Source: Kitasatospora sp. CB01950
Lineage (GTDB): Bacteria > Actinomycetota > Actinomycetes > Streptomycetales > Streptomycetaceae
DNA length: 64,000 nucleotides
Assembly (NCBI RefSeq): GCF_001905465.1
Contig: NZ_LISX01000003.1
Coordinates: forward strand, 714,698 to 778,697
Reading direction: 5' to 3'
The notes under the pieces are model-generated. The model worked only from the letters and a program-made list of their open reading frames with translations. It was not told where the DNA came from and did not search any database. Shown here piece after piece: positions 34,691-42,099 of the stretch. The position numbers and the translations under genes are program-made. Numbering within the stretch: position 1 is the stretch's first letter; every line of letters starts with the position of its first letter.

Positions 34691-35446
34691 TCAGGCCGGT
34701 GGTGGGGCAGTGGGGGCGAGGCCCGATGCGGTGGCGGCGGTGCGGAGGAGGGCGTCGAGCATGGTGGGGGTGAGGCGGCCGGTGTAGGTGTTGCGGGGGC
34801 TGACGTGGAAGCAGCCGTAGAGGTGCAGGGGCGGGCCGGCGTCGGTGGCGGGGAGGAGGGCGTGGGCGCCGTGGCCGAAGGCGGGGCGGGGGCGGGGGAT
34901 CTGCCAGCCTGCGGCGGCGAGGGCGGGGAGGACGGCCTGCCAGGCGAAGCCGCCGAGGGCGACGACGGCGCGGACGGTGGGGCGGAGGTACTCGAACTCG
35001 CGGACGATCCAGGGGCGGCAGGTGTCGCGTTCGGTGGTGGTCGGCTTGTTCTCGGGCGGGGCGCAGCGGACCGGGTCGGTGATGCGCACGCCGAACAGTT
35101 CCAGGCCGTCGCCCCGCCAGGTGGAGTGCGGTCGGGAGGCGAGGCCGAGTCGGTGCAGGGAGGCGTACAGCAGGTCGCCGGACGGGTCGCCGGTGAAGAT
35201 CCGGCCCGTGCGGTTGCCGCCGTGCGCGGCGGGGGCGAGGCCGACGAGCACCAGGCGGGCGTCGGCGGGCCCGAAGCCGGGGACCGGGCGGGCCCAGTAG
35301 TCCTGGTCCTGGAAGGCCCGGCGCTTCACCCGGGCCGCCTCCTCCCGCCATTCGACCAGCCTCGGGCAGGCCCGGCAGTCGACGACCAGTTCGTCCAGCT
35401 CGGCCAGTCCGTGGACGCGTTCGACCTGGGCGGAGGGCAGTTCCAT
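34691..35446 (-). CDS. Uracil-DNA glycosylase, family 5 (UDGb)
   Basis: 251-residue DNA repair enzyme that removes uracil and related deaminated bases. Motif GLAPAAHGGNRTGRIFTGDPSGD marks the family-5 type, in which Asn/Asp of the classical motif is replaced by Ala/His context. Four cysteines expected to hold a 4Fe-4S cluster are visible in DCRACPRL and RCAPPENK...DTCRPW. HVSPRNTYTGRL near the C-terminus is the DNA-intercalating/His motif. ATG 35446 is followed by ELPSAQVERV. The gene starts divergently from the SPFH gene 35570. Confidence 0.92.
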   Translation of the reverse strand: MELPSAQVERVHGLAELDELVVDCRACPRLVEWREEAARVKRRAFQDQDYWARPVPGFGPADARLVLVGLAPAAHGGNRTGRIFTGDPSGDLLYASLHRLGLASRPHSTWRGDGLELFGVRITDPVRCAPPENKPTTTERDTCRPWIVREFEYLRPTVRAVVALGGFAWQAVLPALAAAGWQIPRPRPAFGHGAHALLPATDAGPPLHLYGCFHVSPRNTYTGRLTPTMLDALLRTAATASGLAPTAPPPA

Positions 35447-35569
35447 GGCCCCGATCCTATGGGCGCGCAGCAACGGGAAAGCGTTTTCCGTCCGGGTCGG
35501 GAGAAGCCGGAGGACGCGGAGTAGCGTGGAAGTACGAGTCTGCGTGCCGTAGGGGTCGAGGTGACGGCG

Positions 35570-36562
35570 ATGATCGTGGTCGACGTGGTGATTGTGCTGC
35601 TGGTGCTGGTGGCGGTGCTCGCCGGGTTGAGTGTGCGGATGGTCCAGCAGTACCAACTCGGGGTGGTGTTCCGGTTCGGCCGGGTGCTGGACGAGGTGCG
35701 GGCGCCGGGGCTGGTGCGGATCCTGCCGGTCGCCGACCGGCTGCGAAAGGTGAACGTGCAGATCATCACGATGCCGGTCCCCGCGCAGGAGGGCATCACC
35801 CGGGACAACGTGACCGTGCGGGTCGACGCGGTGGTGTACTTCAAGGTGGTCGACCCGGTGAAGGCGATCATCAACGTGCAGGACTACTCGTTCGCGATGT
35901 CGCAGGTCGCGCAGACCTCCCTGCGGTCGATCATCGGCAAGAGCGAACTGGACGACCTGCTGGCCAACCGCGAGCCGATCAACCAGGGCCTGGAACTGAT
36001 GCTCGACAGCCCCGCACTGGGCTGGGGCATCCAGATCGACCGGGTCGAGATCAAGGACGTGGCGCTGCCCGAGTCGATGAAGCGCTCGATGGCCCGGCAG
36101 GCCGAGGCGGACCGGGAACGGCGGGCCCGGATCATCACCGCAGACGGCGAGTACCAGGCGTCCGCGCGGCTGTCGGAGGCCGCGAAGGTGATGTCCGCGA
36201 CCCCGGCCGCGCTGCAACTGCGGCTGCTGCAGACCGTGGTGGAGGTCGCCGCGGAGAAGAACTCCACCCTGGTGCTGCCGTTCCCGGTCGAGCTGCTGCG
36301 CTTCCTGGAGAGCTCGACCGAGCGCAACTCCGCGCAGGCCGTCGAGGCCACCGAGGTCGCGGCGCAGCTCGCCGAGGCCGAGGTCGAGGAACGCGGGCAG
36401 GACGAACCGGTGCCGGGCATCGATCAGTTGGAGCTGCCGCAGGTCGCGGTGGGCGTCGACGAGACGGCGCTTCCGAAGCGTCCGGTGCGCGTCGAGCCGC
36501 CCAAGCCACAGCCCAAGCCGAAGCCACAGCCGCCGCAGTCGCACGTGCGGCACGCGGCGTGA
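35570..36562 (+). CDS. SPFH/band-7 (slipin-type) membrane protein
   Basis: 330 residues from ATG 35570, which has GAGGTG six bases upstream; GTG 35561 is an alternative. One N-terminal membrane helix (about 3-24) is followed by the SPFH domain (about 25-200) with VQQYQLGVVFRFGRV, GLVRILPVADRL, TRDNVTVRVDAVVYFKV and RSIIGKSELDDLL, all typical of slipins. A helical region, then a Pro/Lys/Gln-rich tail (KPQPKPKPQ) follow. Slipins scaffold membrane microdomains. The usual NfeD-like partner is missing. A CBS protein follows downstream on the same strand. Confidence 0.92.
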   Translation: MIVVDVVIVLLVLVAVLAGLSVRMVQQYQLGVVFRFGRVLDEVRAPGLVRILPVADRLRKVNVQIITMPVPAQEGITRDNVTVRVDAVVYFKVVDPVKAIINVQDYSFAMSQVAQTSLRSIIGKSELDDLLANREPINQGLELMLDSPALGWGIQIDRVEIKDVALPESMKRSMARQAEADRERRARIITADGEYQASARLSEAAKVMSATPAALQLRLLQTVVEVAAEKNSTLVLPFPVELLRFLESSTERNSAQAVEATEVAAQLAEAEVEERGQDEPVPGIDQLELPQVAVGVDETALPKRPVRVEPPKPQPKPKPQPPQSHVRHAA

Positions 36563-36673
36563 GCGGGCGAGTGCGGTGCGGCCAGGGGTGGCGGGCGGGG
36601 CGGTGGCAGGGCCAGCATGGAAGACGGCCGATGGACACAACCAGTGGACCCAACCAGCTCGGGAGGTCCGGCC

Positions 36674-37096
36674 ATGACCACCGCGAAAGAGATCATGCAC
36701 CCGGGAGCGGAGTGCGTCACCGGTGAGCAGACCCTCGCCGACGCCGCCCGGATCATGCGCGAACGCGACGTCGGCGCGCTGCCGATCTGCGGCGAGAACC
36801 AGAAGCTGCTGGGCATCGTCACCGACCGCGACATCGTGCTCAGGTGTGTCGCCGAAGGGCGCGACCCCAGCACCGTCCAGTGCCTCGAACTCGCCCTCGG
36901 GCGCCCGATGGTGATCGAGGAGAACGAGGACGCGGACCTGGCACTGGGCCTGATGGAGGACCACCGGGTGCGCCGGCTGCCGGTGATCAACCACCCCGAT
37001 CACAAGCTGGTCGGCATGATCAGCGAGGCCGACATCGCCCGCCACCTGTCGCAGGAGCGCCTGGCGGAGTTCGTCACCGCCGTCACCGCGCGCTGA
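36674..37096 (+). CDS. Two-CBS-domain protein
   Basis: 140-residue soluble protein from ATG 36674 with GGGAGG seven bases before. Two tandem CBS motifs are seen: AKEIMHPGAECVTGEQTL...LLGIVTDRDIVLR (about 5-65) and ALGRPMVIEENEDADLALGLMEDHRVRRLPVINHPDHKLVGMISEADI (about 72-130). Together they form a Bateman module that binds adenine nucleotides. The size and layout are like the hypoxic response protein Hrp1 of mycobacteria. It may act as an energy-state sensor. It is closed by a strong terminator. Confidence 0.9.
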   Translation: MTTAKEIMHPGAECVTGEQTLADAARIMRERDVGALPICGENQKLLGIVTDRDIVLRCVAEGRDPSTVQCLELALGRPMVIEENEDADLALGLMEDHRVRRLPVINHPDHKLVGMISEADIARHLSQERLAEFVTAVTAR

Positions 37097-37106
37097 CCGT
37101 GCGCCT

Positions 37107-37136
37107 CCCGCCGCACCTGGGTATCGGTGCGGCGGG
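37107..37136. terminator. Bidirectional hairpin terminator
   Basis: CCCGCCGCACC-N8-GGTGCGGCGGG, an 11-bp perfect stem between the CBS gene (+) and the SGNH hydrolase gene (-). Confidence 0.85.
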
Positions 37137-37153
37137 ATCGGGCTGATGGTCCG

Positions 37154-38047
37154 TCAGTGCATGTACTGCTTGGGCAACTTGGCGAGGAACGCGTCCGCGA
37201 TCACCTGGTAGCCGGCGTCGTTGGCGTGGATGTCGCCGCGCGCCATGTTGGTCCACTGCATGACCCGGGCCACGTTCAGCGGCACCTGCTGGCCGCCCAG
37301 CGGCACCAGCGGCGCGAACGCGTCGGTGTCGAACGCCCCCGCCACGTCGACGGTCGGGACGCGGTGCGCGGCGTCCACCGTCTCGATCACCGAGTTGAGC
37401 GCGTTCGCCAGCGGCACCGACGCGGTCGCCACCGCCTTGCCCTGCTCGCCCGTCATCCAGGCCGCCAGGAACGGGTCGTACAGGTTCATGCCGACGATCC
37501 GGGTGTGCGGTCCGGCCGCCTGCTGGAGCTCGCCGAGGATGCGGTCCAGGCCGGTGCGGACCTGCTCGATGCCGTTCAGCGCGCACGGCAGGTCCAGCGA
37601 GCCGCCGGCCGCGCAGCGCTGCACGTCGTTGGCGCCGATGTCGATCGTCACCAGCACCTCGTCCTTCCAGTGCGCCTTCAAGTAGGCGACCGCGGCGTCC
37701 AGTTGGGAGCCGCCGAAGGAGTGCGGGTACGGGCAGCCGCCGTTCGCCATGGTGCCGGTGGTCTCGCCCGGGCAGCCCAGGTCGGTGAACTCGAACGGCC
37801 GGCGGTCGTCCGCCGCCCGCTCGCCGAGCGTCCGCGCCAGGTCCTGGGCGTAGCCGCGGCCCACGACGTGGCCGCCGGTCGGCGTGGACTGGTAGCCGGC
37901 CGCCAGCGAGTCGCCGATCGCCAGGTAGTACGCGGTGGCGTGTTGCCCGCCCGGCGCCGCCGACGCGGGAACGGCCGCCGCGCCGGTGAGCGTCAGAGCG
38001 GCGAGCGCGGCCGCAACGAGCGTGCGACGGCGGGGGATTGGGCGCAT
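37154..38047 (-). CDS. Secreted SGNH/GDSL hydrolase
   Basis: 297-residue secreted esterase or lipase. Signal peptide 1-30 (VPASAA). Block I GDSLAAG provides the nucleophile Ser; the Gly block is GETTGTM, the Asn block is IGANDV and the C-terminal DIHANDAGY holds the catalytic Asp and His. Three cysteine pairs are likely to form disulfides, as in Streptomyces extracellular SGNH lipases. It should hydrolyse acyl esters outside the cell. ATG 38047 has TGGAGG just upstream. Confidence 0.93.
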   Translation of the reverse strand: MRPIPRRRTLVAAALAALTLTGAAAVPASAAPGGQHATAYYLAIGDSLAAGYQSTPTGGHVVGRGYAQDLARTLGERAADDRRPFEFTDLGCPGETTGTMANGGCPYPHSFGGSQLDAAVAYLKAHWKDEVLVTIDIGANDVQRCAAGGSLDLPCALNGIEQVRTGLDRILGELQQAAGPHTRIVGMNLYDPFLAAWMTGEQGKAVATASVPLANALNSVIETVDAAHRVPTVDVAGAFDTDAFAPLVPLGGQQVPLNVARVMQWTNMARGDIHANDAGYQVIADAFLAKLPKQYMH

Positions 38048-38140
38048 GGAGCCTCCAGGGCGAATGATCGCGATCAGACGGACCCGGAGAGGCTACTGCC
38101 GGGTACGGCCCCGGGGACAGGGGTGTGCACGTACTTGATC

Positions 38141-38194
38141 ACCCGGTGATTCAGCCGGTGACGCTCAGCCGGTGATGTTCGGCCGGTGACGTTC
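38141..38194. repeat. 14-bp tandem repeat, four copies
   Basis: Units like AGCCGGTGACGCTC at 38153-38166, 38167-38180 and 38181-38194, with a degenerate fourth before. The last unit overlaps the stop codon of the thioesterase. No function is evident; slippage is likely. Confidence 0.75.
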
Positions 38195-38639
38195 AGCCCG
38201 GGAAGGCGTAGACGGTGGTTGCGTGCGCGACCGGGTCGTCCGGGGCGTCCGGCGTGGCGAGGGTGATCTCCGCGAACGCGATCCGGCGGCCCAGCTTGGT
38301 CAGCCGCGCCGTGACCAGCAGGTCGGTGTCGCGGGCCGCACGCTGGAAGGTGATCGACTGCTGGACGGTGGTCATCGGCGCGAAGCCCCCCAGCGCCGAG
38401 GAGATCGCGACGACCGTCGCCGTGTCGGCCGCCGCCATCATCGCCTGCCCCGACAGCCCGCCGCCGTCCCGGGCCAGCTGGTCCGACCACGGCAGGCGCA
38501 GCACCGCGTGCCTCGGCCCGGTCTCCACCACCGACAGCCCCAGTGCCTGCACCCACGGCGCGAAACGCTCGGCGAGGATCGCGTCGCCCTCGGCGGGCGC
38601 CAGGCCCTTGGAGGGCGCAGGGTTCGGTGAGGTCGTCAT
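38193..38639 (-). CDS. PaaI-family hotdog thioesterase
   Basis: 148-residue protein of the hotdog fold (DUF4442/PaaI type). Conserved-looking segments are GGGLSGQAMMAAADTATVVAISSALGG, TVQQSITFQRAARDTDLLVTARLTKLGRRIAFAEITL and a C-terminal HATTVYAFPG strand. These enzymes hydrolyse acyl- or aryl-CoA thioesters in the cytoplasm. The catalytic acidic residue would be in the AADTATV helix. ATG 38639. It is divergent from the membrane phosphatase at 38738. No pathway context is visible. Confidence 0.88.
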   Translation of the reverse strand: MTTSPNPAPSKGLAPAEGDAILAERFAPWVQALGLSVVETGPRHAVLRLPWSDQLARDGGGLSGQAMMAAADTATVVAISSALGGFAPMTTVQQSITFQRAARDTDLLVTARLTKLGRRIAFAEITLATPDAPDDPVAHATTVYAFPG

Positions 38640-38737
38640 GGCGGGATCGTAGGGGCCGCCGGTGACGCAGCGCCATACCGTGCGAGCGGAGCGTGCACCG
38701 GGTCGTGGGCAACCCCCGTGCGAGGCATGGTGGTGGG

Positions 38738-39847
38738 GTGGGAGTGCGGCGGAGGCTGGCGGACCTGCGGAGCGAGTGGCGCACCGGACACCTGATGGTG
38801 CTGCTGCCGCTCGGCCTGATCGTGCTGATCACCGCCACCGACCTCGCGATCTCCCCGAACATCCACCTCGGCCCGCTGCTGGTGGTCGCCCCCGCGATCA
38901 CCGCGTCGTTCGCCGGCACCCGCCTGACCCTGCTGGTCGGCATCCTCGCGCTGGCCGGCCAGATCCTCATCGCCGTCTACCACGGCGGCCTGTTCACCGC
39001 CAACCACCAGGCCCAGGTCGGCGCACTCGCCCTGGTCACCGCCGCCGTCGTCGCCTACTGCCGGGTCCGCGAACGCCACGGACGCGAACTCACCCAGGTC
39101 CGCACCGTCTCCGACGCCGTCCAGCGCGTCCTGATGCGCCCGCTGCCCGAACGCGCCGGCCCGCTGCGGATCGCCACCCGCTACCTCGCCGCCGCCGACG
39201 AAGCCAACGTCGGCGGAGACCTGTACGCGGCCGTGCGCACCGGCCACGCGACCCGCCTGCTGATCGGCGACGTCCGCGGCAAGGGCCTGGACGCCGTCGG
39301 CGACGCCGCCGCCCTGCTCGGCGCCTTCCGCGAACTCGCTCACCAGCACGAGGACCCGGCACGCCTGGCCGACGCCGTGGAGACCTCCTACCAGCGCCAC
39401 CTCGCCGAACTCGCCGAGACCGGCCACGACATCCGCGAGAACTTCGTCACCGCACTCGTCCTCGACCTGCCCGACGACCACCCCGTCATCCGGCTCGCCG
39501 ACTGCGGGCACCCGCCGCCCCTGCTGCTCACCCCCGGCGGCGCCCGGCTGCTCCCCGTGCGCCGCTCAGGCCCCCCGCTGGGCATGGGCGACCTCGCGCC
39601 CGTCGAACGCCGCACCGAGGAGTTCGCGTTCCCGCCCGACAGCACGCTGCTGCTCTACACCGACGGCGTCACCGAGGCCCGCAACCGCGACGCCGTCTTC
39701 TACCCGCTGCCCGCCCGCGCCGCCGACCTCGGCCGGGCCGCCACGCCCCGCGAGTTCCTCGACCGCCTCCGCCGCGACCTGCTGGCGTACGTCGGGGGAC
39801 GGTTGCTGGACGACGCGGCGCTGGTCGCGGTCGGGCGGGACGGCTGA
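38738..39847 (+). CDS. Membrane PP2C/SpoIIE-type Ser/Thr phosphatase
   Basis: 369 residues from GTG 38738 (GTG 38744 also possible). Three to four membrane helices lie in residues about 20-110. The cytoplasmic SpoIIE phosphatase domain (about 130-369) shows the metal-binding motifs GGDLYAA, GDVRGKG, CGHPPP, YTDGVTEA and a final DDAALV. Such enzymes dephosphorylate anti-anti-sigma factors in partner-switching cascades. No kinase or sigma factor gene is adjacent. The 3' end, including the stop codon, is duplicated in tandem (see 39794-39961). Confidence 0.9.
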   Translation: MGVRRRLADLRSEWRTGHLMVLLPLGLIVLITATDLAISPNIHLGPLLVVAPAITASFAGTRLTLLVGILALAGQILIAVYHGGLFTANHQAQVGALALVTAAVVAYCRVRERHGRELTQVRTVSDAVQRVLMRPLPERAGPLRIATRYLAAADEANVGGDLYAAVRTGHATRLLIGDVRGKGLDAVGDAAALLGAFRELAHQHEDPARLADAVETSYQRHLAELAETGHDIRENFVTALVLDLPDDHPVIRLADCGHPPPLLLTPGGARLLPVRRSGPPLGMGDLAPVERRTEEFAFPPDSTLLLYTDGVTEARNRDAVFYPLPARAADLGRAATPREFLDRLRRDLLAYVGGRLLDDAALVAVGRDG

Positions 39848-39961
39848 GGGGACGGGAACGAAGCGGAGGGCGCGGTCGGGCGGGAGAGTTGGCGGGCCAG
39901 GGGGACGGCTGTTGGACGACGCGGCGCTGGTCGCGGTCGGGCGGGACGGTTGAGGGGGCCG
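39794..39961. repeat. Tandem duplication of the phosphatase 3' end (106-bp period)
   Basis: The 62 bases at 39794-39855 recur at 39900-39961 with about five mismatches, and the rest of the 106-base unit (AAGCGG...GGGCGGGA words) is also recognisable twice. The first copy ends the gene; the second carries the same codons and stop but is cut off from it. The changes sit at degenerate positions. Confidence 0.85.
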
Positions 39962-40027
39962 GGGCGAAGCGGGGGCGGGACGGAGGCTTGGGGGTCGGGG
40001 GCCGCGGTCGGGTGGGAGGGCTGGGGG

Positions 40028-40882
40028 TCAGGGGGCGGGGACGAGGCGGGTCAGGCGGGGGGCCAGCCAGGGGCGGCGGCCGGAGGCGCGGAGGCGGCCG
40101 AGGGCGATGGCTCGCCACTGCGGGGTGCGGTGGAAGGCCACCATCAGGAAGGTGACAGGGTCGGTGGAGATCCGGCAGTCGGGTGTGCGCAGTGGGGCGT
40201 CGCGGGTGACGGTCAGGGTGGCGTCCCGGAAGGTCAGGTAGAGGCGCGGGCCGCCGCGGACGGCGAGGTCGAGGACGAGGTCCGCGTCGCGGGCGGCCAC
40301 GCGGTCGAGGGCCAGCGGCATCATGGTCGTCAGGGCCTGACCGATCACCAGCCGGGCGTGGTCCGGGTCGATCCGCCACGGGCGGCCGGTGGCGCGGGCG
40401 ATGTCCAGGCCGTGCATCAGGCACTCGCTGAGCAGCAGGCCGGTGGAGGCGGCGACGGTGAGCGCCGGGTCGGGGCCGTACCAGGGTGTCGCGACCGGGG
40501 CCTCCAGGTCGAGGTCCGCGGTGGCCCGCAGGAAGCGGTCGGCCCGTTCGGCGATGAAATCGGCCGAGTCGCCGCCGATCTGCTCTTTGATCATGGTCAC
40601 GGCGCGGCCGTTGACGACGGCCATCCGGGGGCCGAACGGCAGTTCGGCTTCCGGGAGTATCCGGTCCCAGTCGACGGTTTCCTCGGGTGACACGCTGGAG
40701 CAGTACACCAGGAACACCGCCGCGACGTGCGCGCCGACGTCCGGCGCCGACCACGCGGGCAGTGCGCGGGGGCTGCCGAGCCCGCGGGTGTCGCGCAGCA
40801 GCCGGACCAGGCGGTCGGCGGTCTCGGCGAGCGCGGCACGGGTCCGTCGGTGCTCGGCGATCGGATCGTGGCGCTCGGTCAT
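40028..40882 (-). CDS. Mycothiol-dependent maleylpyruvate isomerase-family protein
   Basis: 284 residues. The N-terminal part is a DinB-like helical bundle (WSAPDVGAHVAAVFLVY with a metal-site His and a second His in CLMHGLDIARATGRPW), the pattern of mycothiol-dependent maleylpyruvate isomerase relatives. The C-terminal part (about 190-284) resembles the sterol-carrier-like domain joined to it. The real substrate in most actinobacterial paralogues is unknown. ATG 40882 lies near the CGGGGGAAG purine run. Single gene, convergent with the upstream phosphatase's duplicated tail. Confidence 0.8.
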   Translation of the reverse strand: MTERHDPIAEHRRTRAALAETADRLVRLLRDTRGLGSPRALPAWSAPDVGAHVAAVFLVYCSSVSPEETVDWDRILPEAELPFGPRMAVVNGRAVTMIKEQIGGDSADFIAERADRFLRATADLDLEAPVATPWYGPDPALTVAASTGLLLSECLMHGLDIARATGRPWRIDPDHARLVIGQALTTMMPLALDRVAARDADLVLDLAVRGGPRLYLTFRDATLTVTRDAPLRTPDCRISTDPVTFLMVAFHRTPQWRAIALGRLRASGRRPWLAPRLTRLVPAP

Positions 40883-41097
40883 GGCGGCTTCCCCCGTCGG
40901 GTGGTGGATGAGGCGGTCGGGACGAGGCGGAAGGCTACCTCCCGGTAAAACCCGGCGGAAGGGGGTGCGGACGGCGAACCGGCCTGCGGGCCACGGGAGT
41001 CGGACGGTGCGGGGGTCTGCCGGCGGGGCTGTTGCCGCAGGTGGAGCGATGGATAGGCTGGGCCGGCCCGCATGCCGCGCCGTCGCGAAGGACCACC

Positions 41098-42099
41098 GTG
41101 CAGCCGATCACCGACCGTCCGATCCGCTGGGGCATTCTCGCCACCGGCGGCATTGCCACCTCCTTCGTCGAGGACCTCGCCGCCGTGCCCGGCGGGCAGG
41201 CCTTCGCGGTGGCGTCCCGGCGCGAGGAATCCGCCCGGGCGTTCGCCGATCGCCACAACATCTCACGGGCGTACGGGAGTTGGCAGGAGCTGGCGGCCGA
41301 CCCCGAGGTCGACGTGGTGTACGTGGCCACGCCGCACTCGGCGCACCACGGCGCGACGAAGCTGCTGCTGGAGGCGGGGAAGGCGGTGCTGTGCGAGAAG
41401 CCGTTCACGCTGAACGTCGACCAGAGCGCCGAACTGGTCGCGCTCGCCCGCAAGCGCGAGGTCTTCCTGATGGAGGCGATGTGGACCTACCTCGACCCGT
41501 CCGTCCGGCGGATCACCGAGCTGATCGCCGACGGCGCGATCGGTGAAGTGCGGTCCGTGCAGGCCGAGTTCGGTTTCGTCGGGCCCGCCGACAGCCCGGG
41601 TCACCGGCTGTGGGACCCGGCGGCCGGCGGCGGCGCCCTGCTGGACCTCGGCGTGTATCCGGTGGCGTTCGCGCACCTGCTGCTCGGCGAACCGGAGACC
41701 GTCCAGGCGCAGGCCCGCCTCACCGCACGCGGGGTGGACGCGCACACCGGCATGCTGCTCGGGTACCGCAGCGGCGCGACCGCCCTGCTGTCCTGCTCGC
41801 TCGACGCGCAGTGCGGCCAACGCGCCTCGATCCAGGGCGACTTGGGCCGGATCGAGATCGATCGGGACTTCTTCCGCCCCACCGGATTCACCCTCCACCG
41901 CGACGGCCGCGAACCGGAGACCTTCCACGGCCCCGCCCTCGTCGGCCACGGCTACGGGCTGGAGGCCGCCGAGGTGATGCGCTGCCTGCGGGCCGGAGCC
42001 ACCGAGTCCGCGCTCGTCCCGCTGGACGGCACCCTCGCCGTGATGCGCACGCTGGACGCCGTCCGGGAGCGGATCGGGGTGCGCTACCCCGGCGAGTGA
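41098..42099 (+). CDS. Gfo/Idh/MocA-family oxidoreductase
   Basis: 333 residues from GTG 41098, preceded by the purine run CGAAGGA. The N-terminal Rossmann domain (IRWGILATGGIATSF) binds NAD(P), and CEKPF at about 100 holds the catalytic lysine of the family. The C-terminal part has the DLGVYP word common to dimeric dihydrodiol dehydrogenase-like members. It oxidises a sugar or cyclitol hydroxyl, substrate unknown. The last 16 bases overlap the 3' end of the convergent FAD/Fe-S dehydrogenase. Confidence 0.92.
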   Translation: MQPITDRPIRWGILATGGIATSFVEDLAAVPGGQAFAVASRREESARAFADRHNISRAYGSWQELAADPEVDVVYVATPHSAHHGATKLLLEAGKAVLCEKPFTLNVDQSAELVALARKREVFLMEAMWTYLDPSVRRITELIADGAIGEVRSVQAEFGFVGPADSPGHRLWDPAAGGGALLDLGVYPVAFAHLLLGEPETVQAQARLTARGVDAHTGMLLGYRSGATALLSCSLDAQCGQRASIQGDLGRIEIDRDFFRPTGFTLHRDGREPETFHGPALVGHGYGLEAAEVMRCLRAGATESALVPLDGTLAVMRTLDAVRERIGVRYPGE

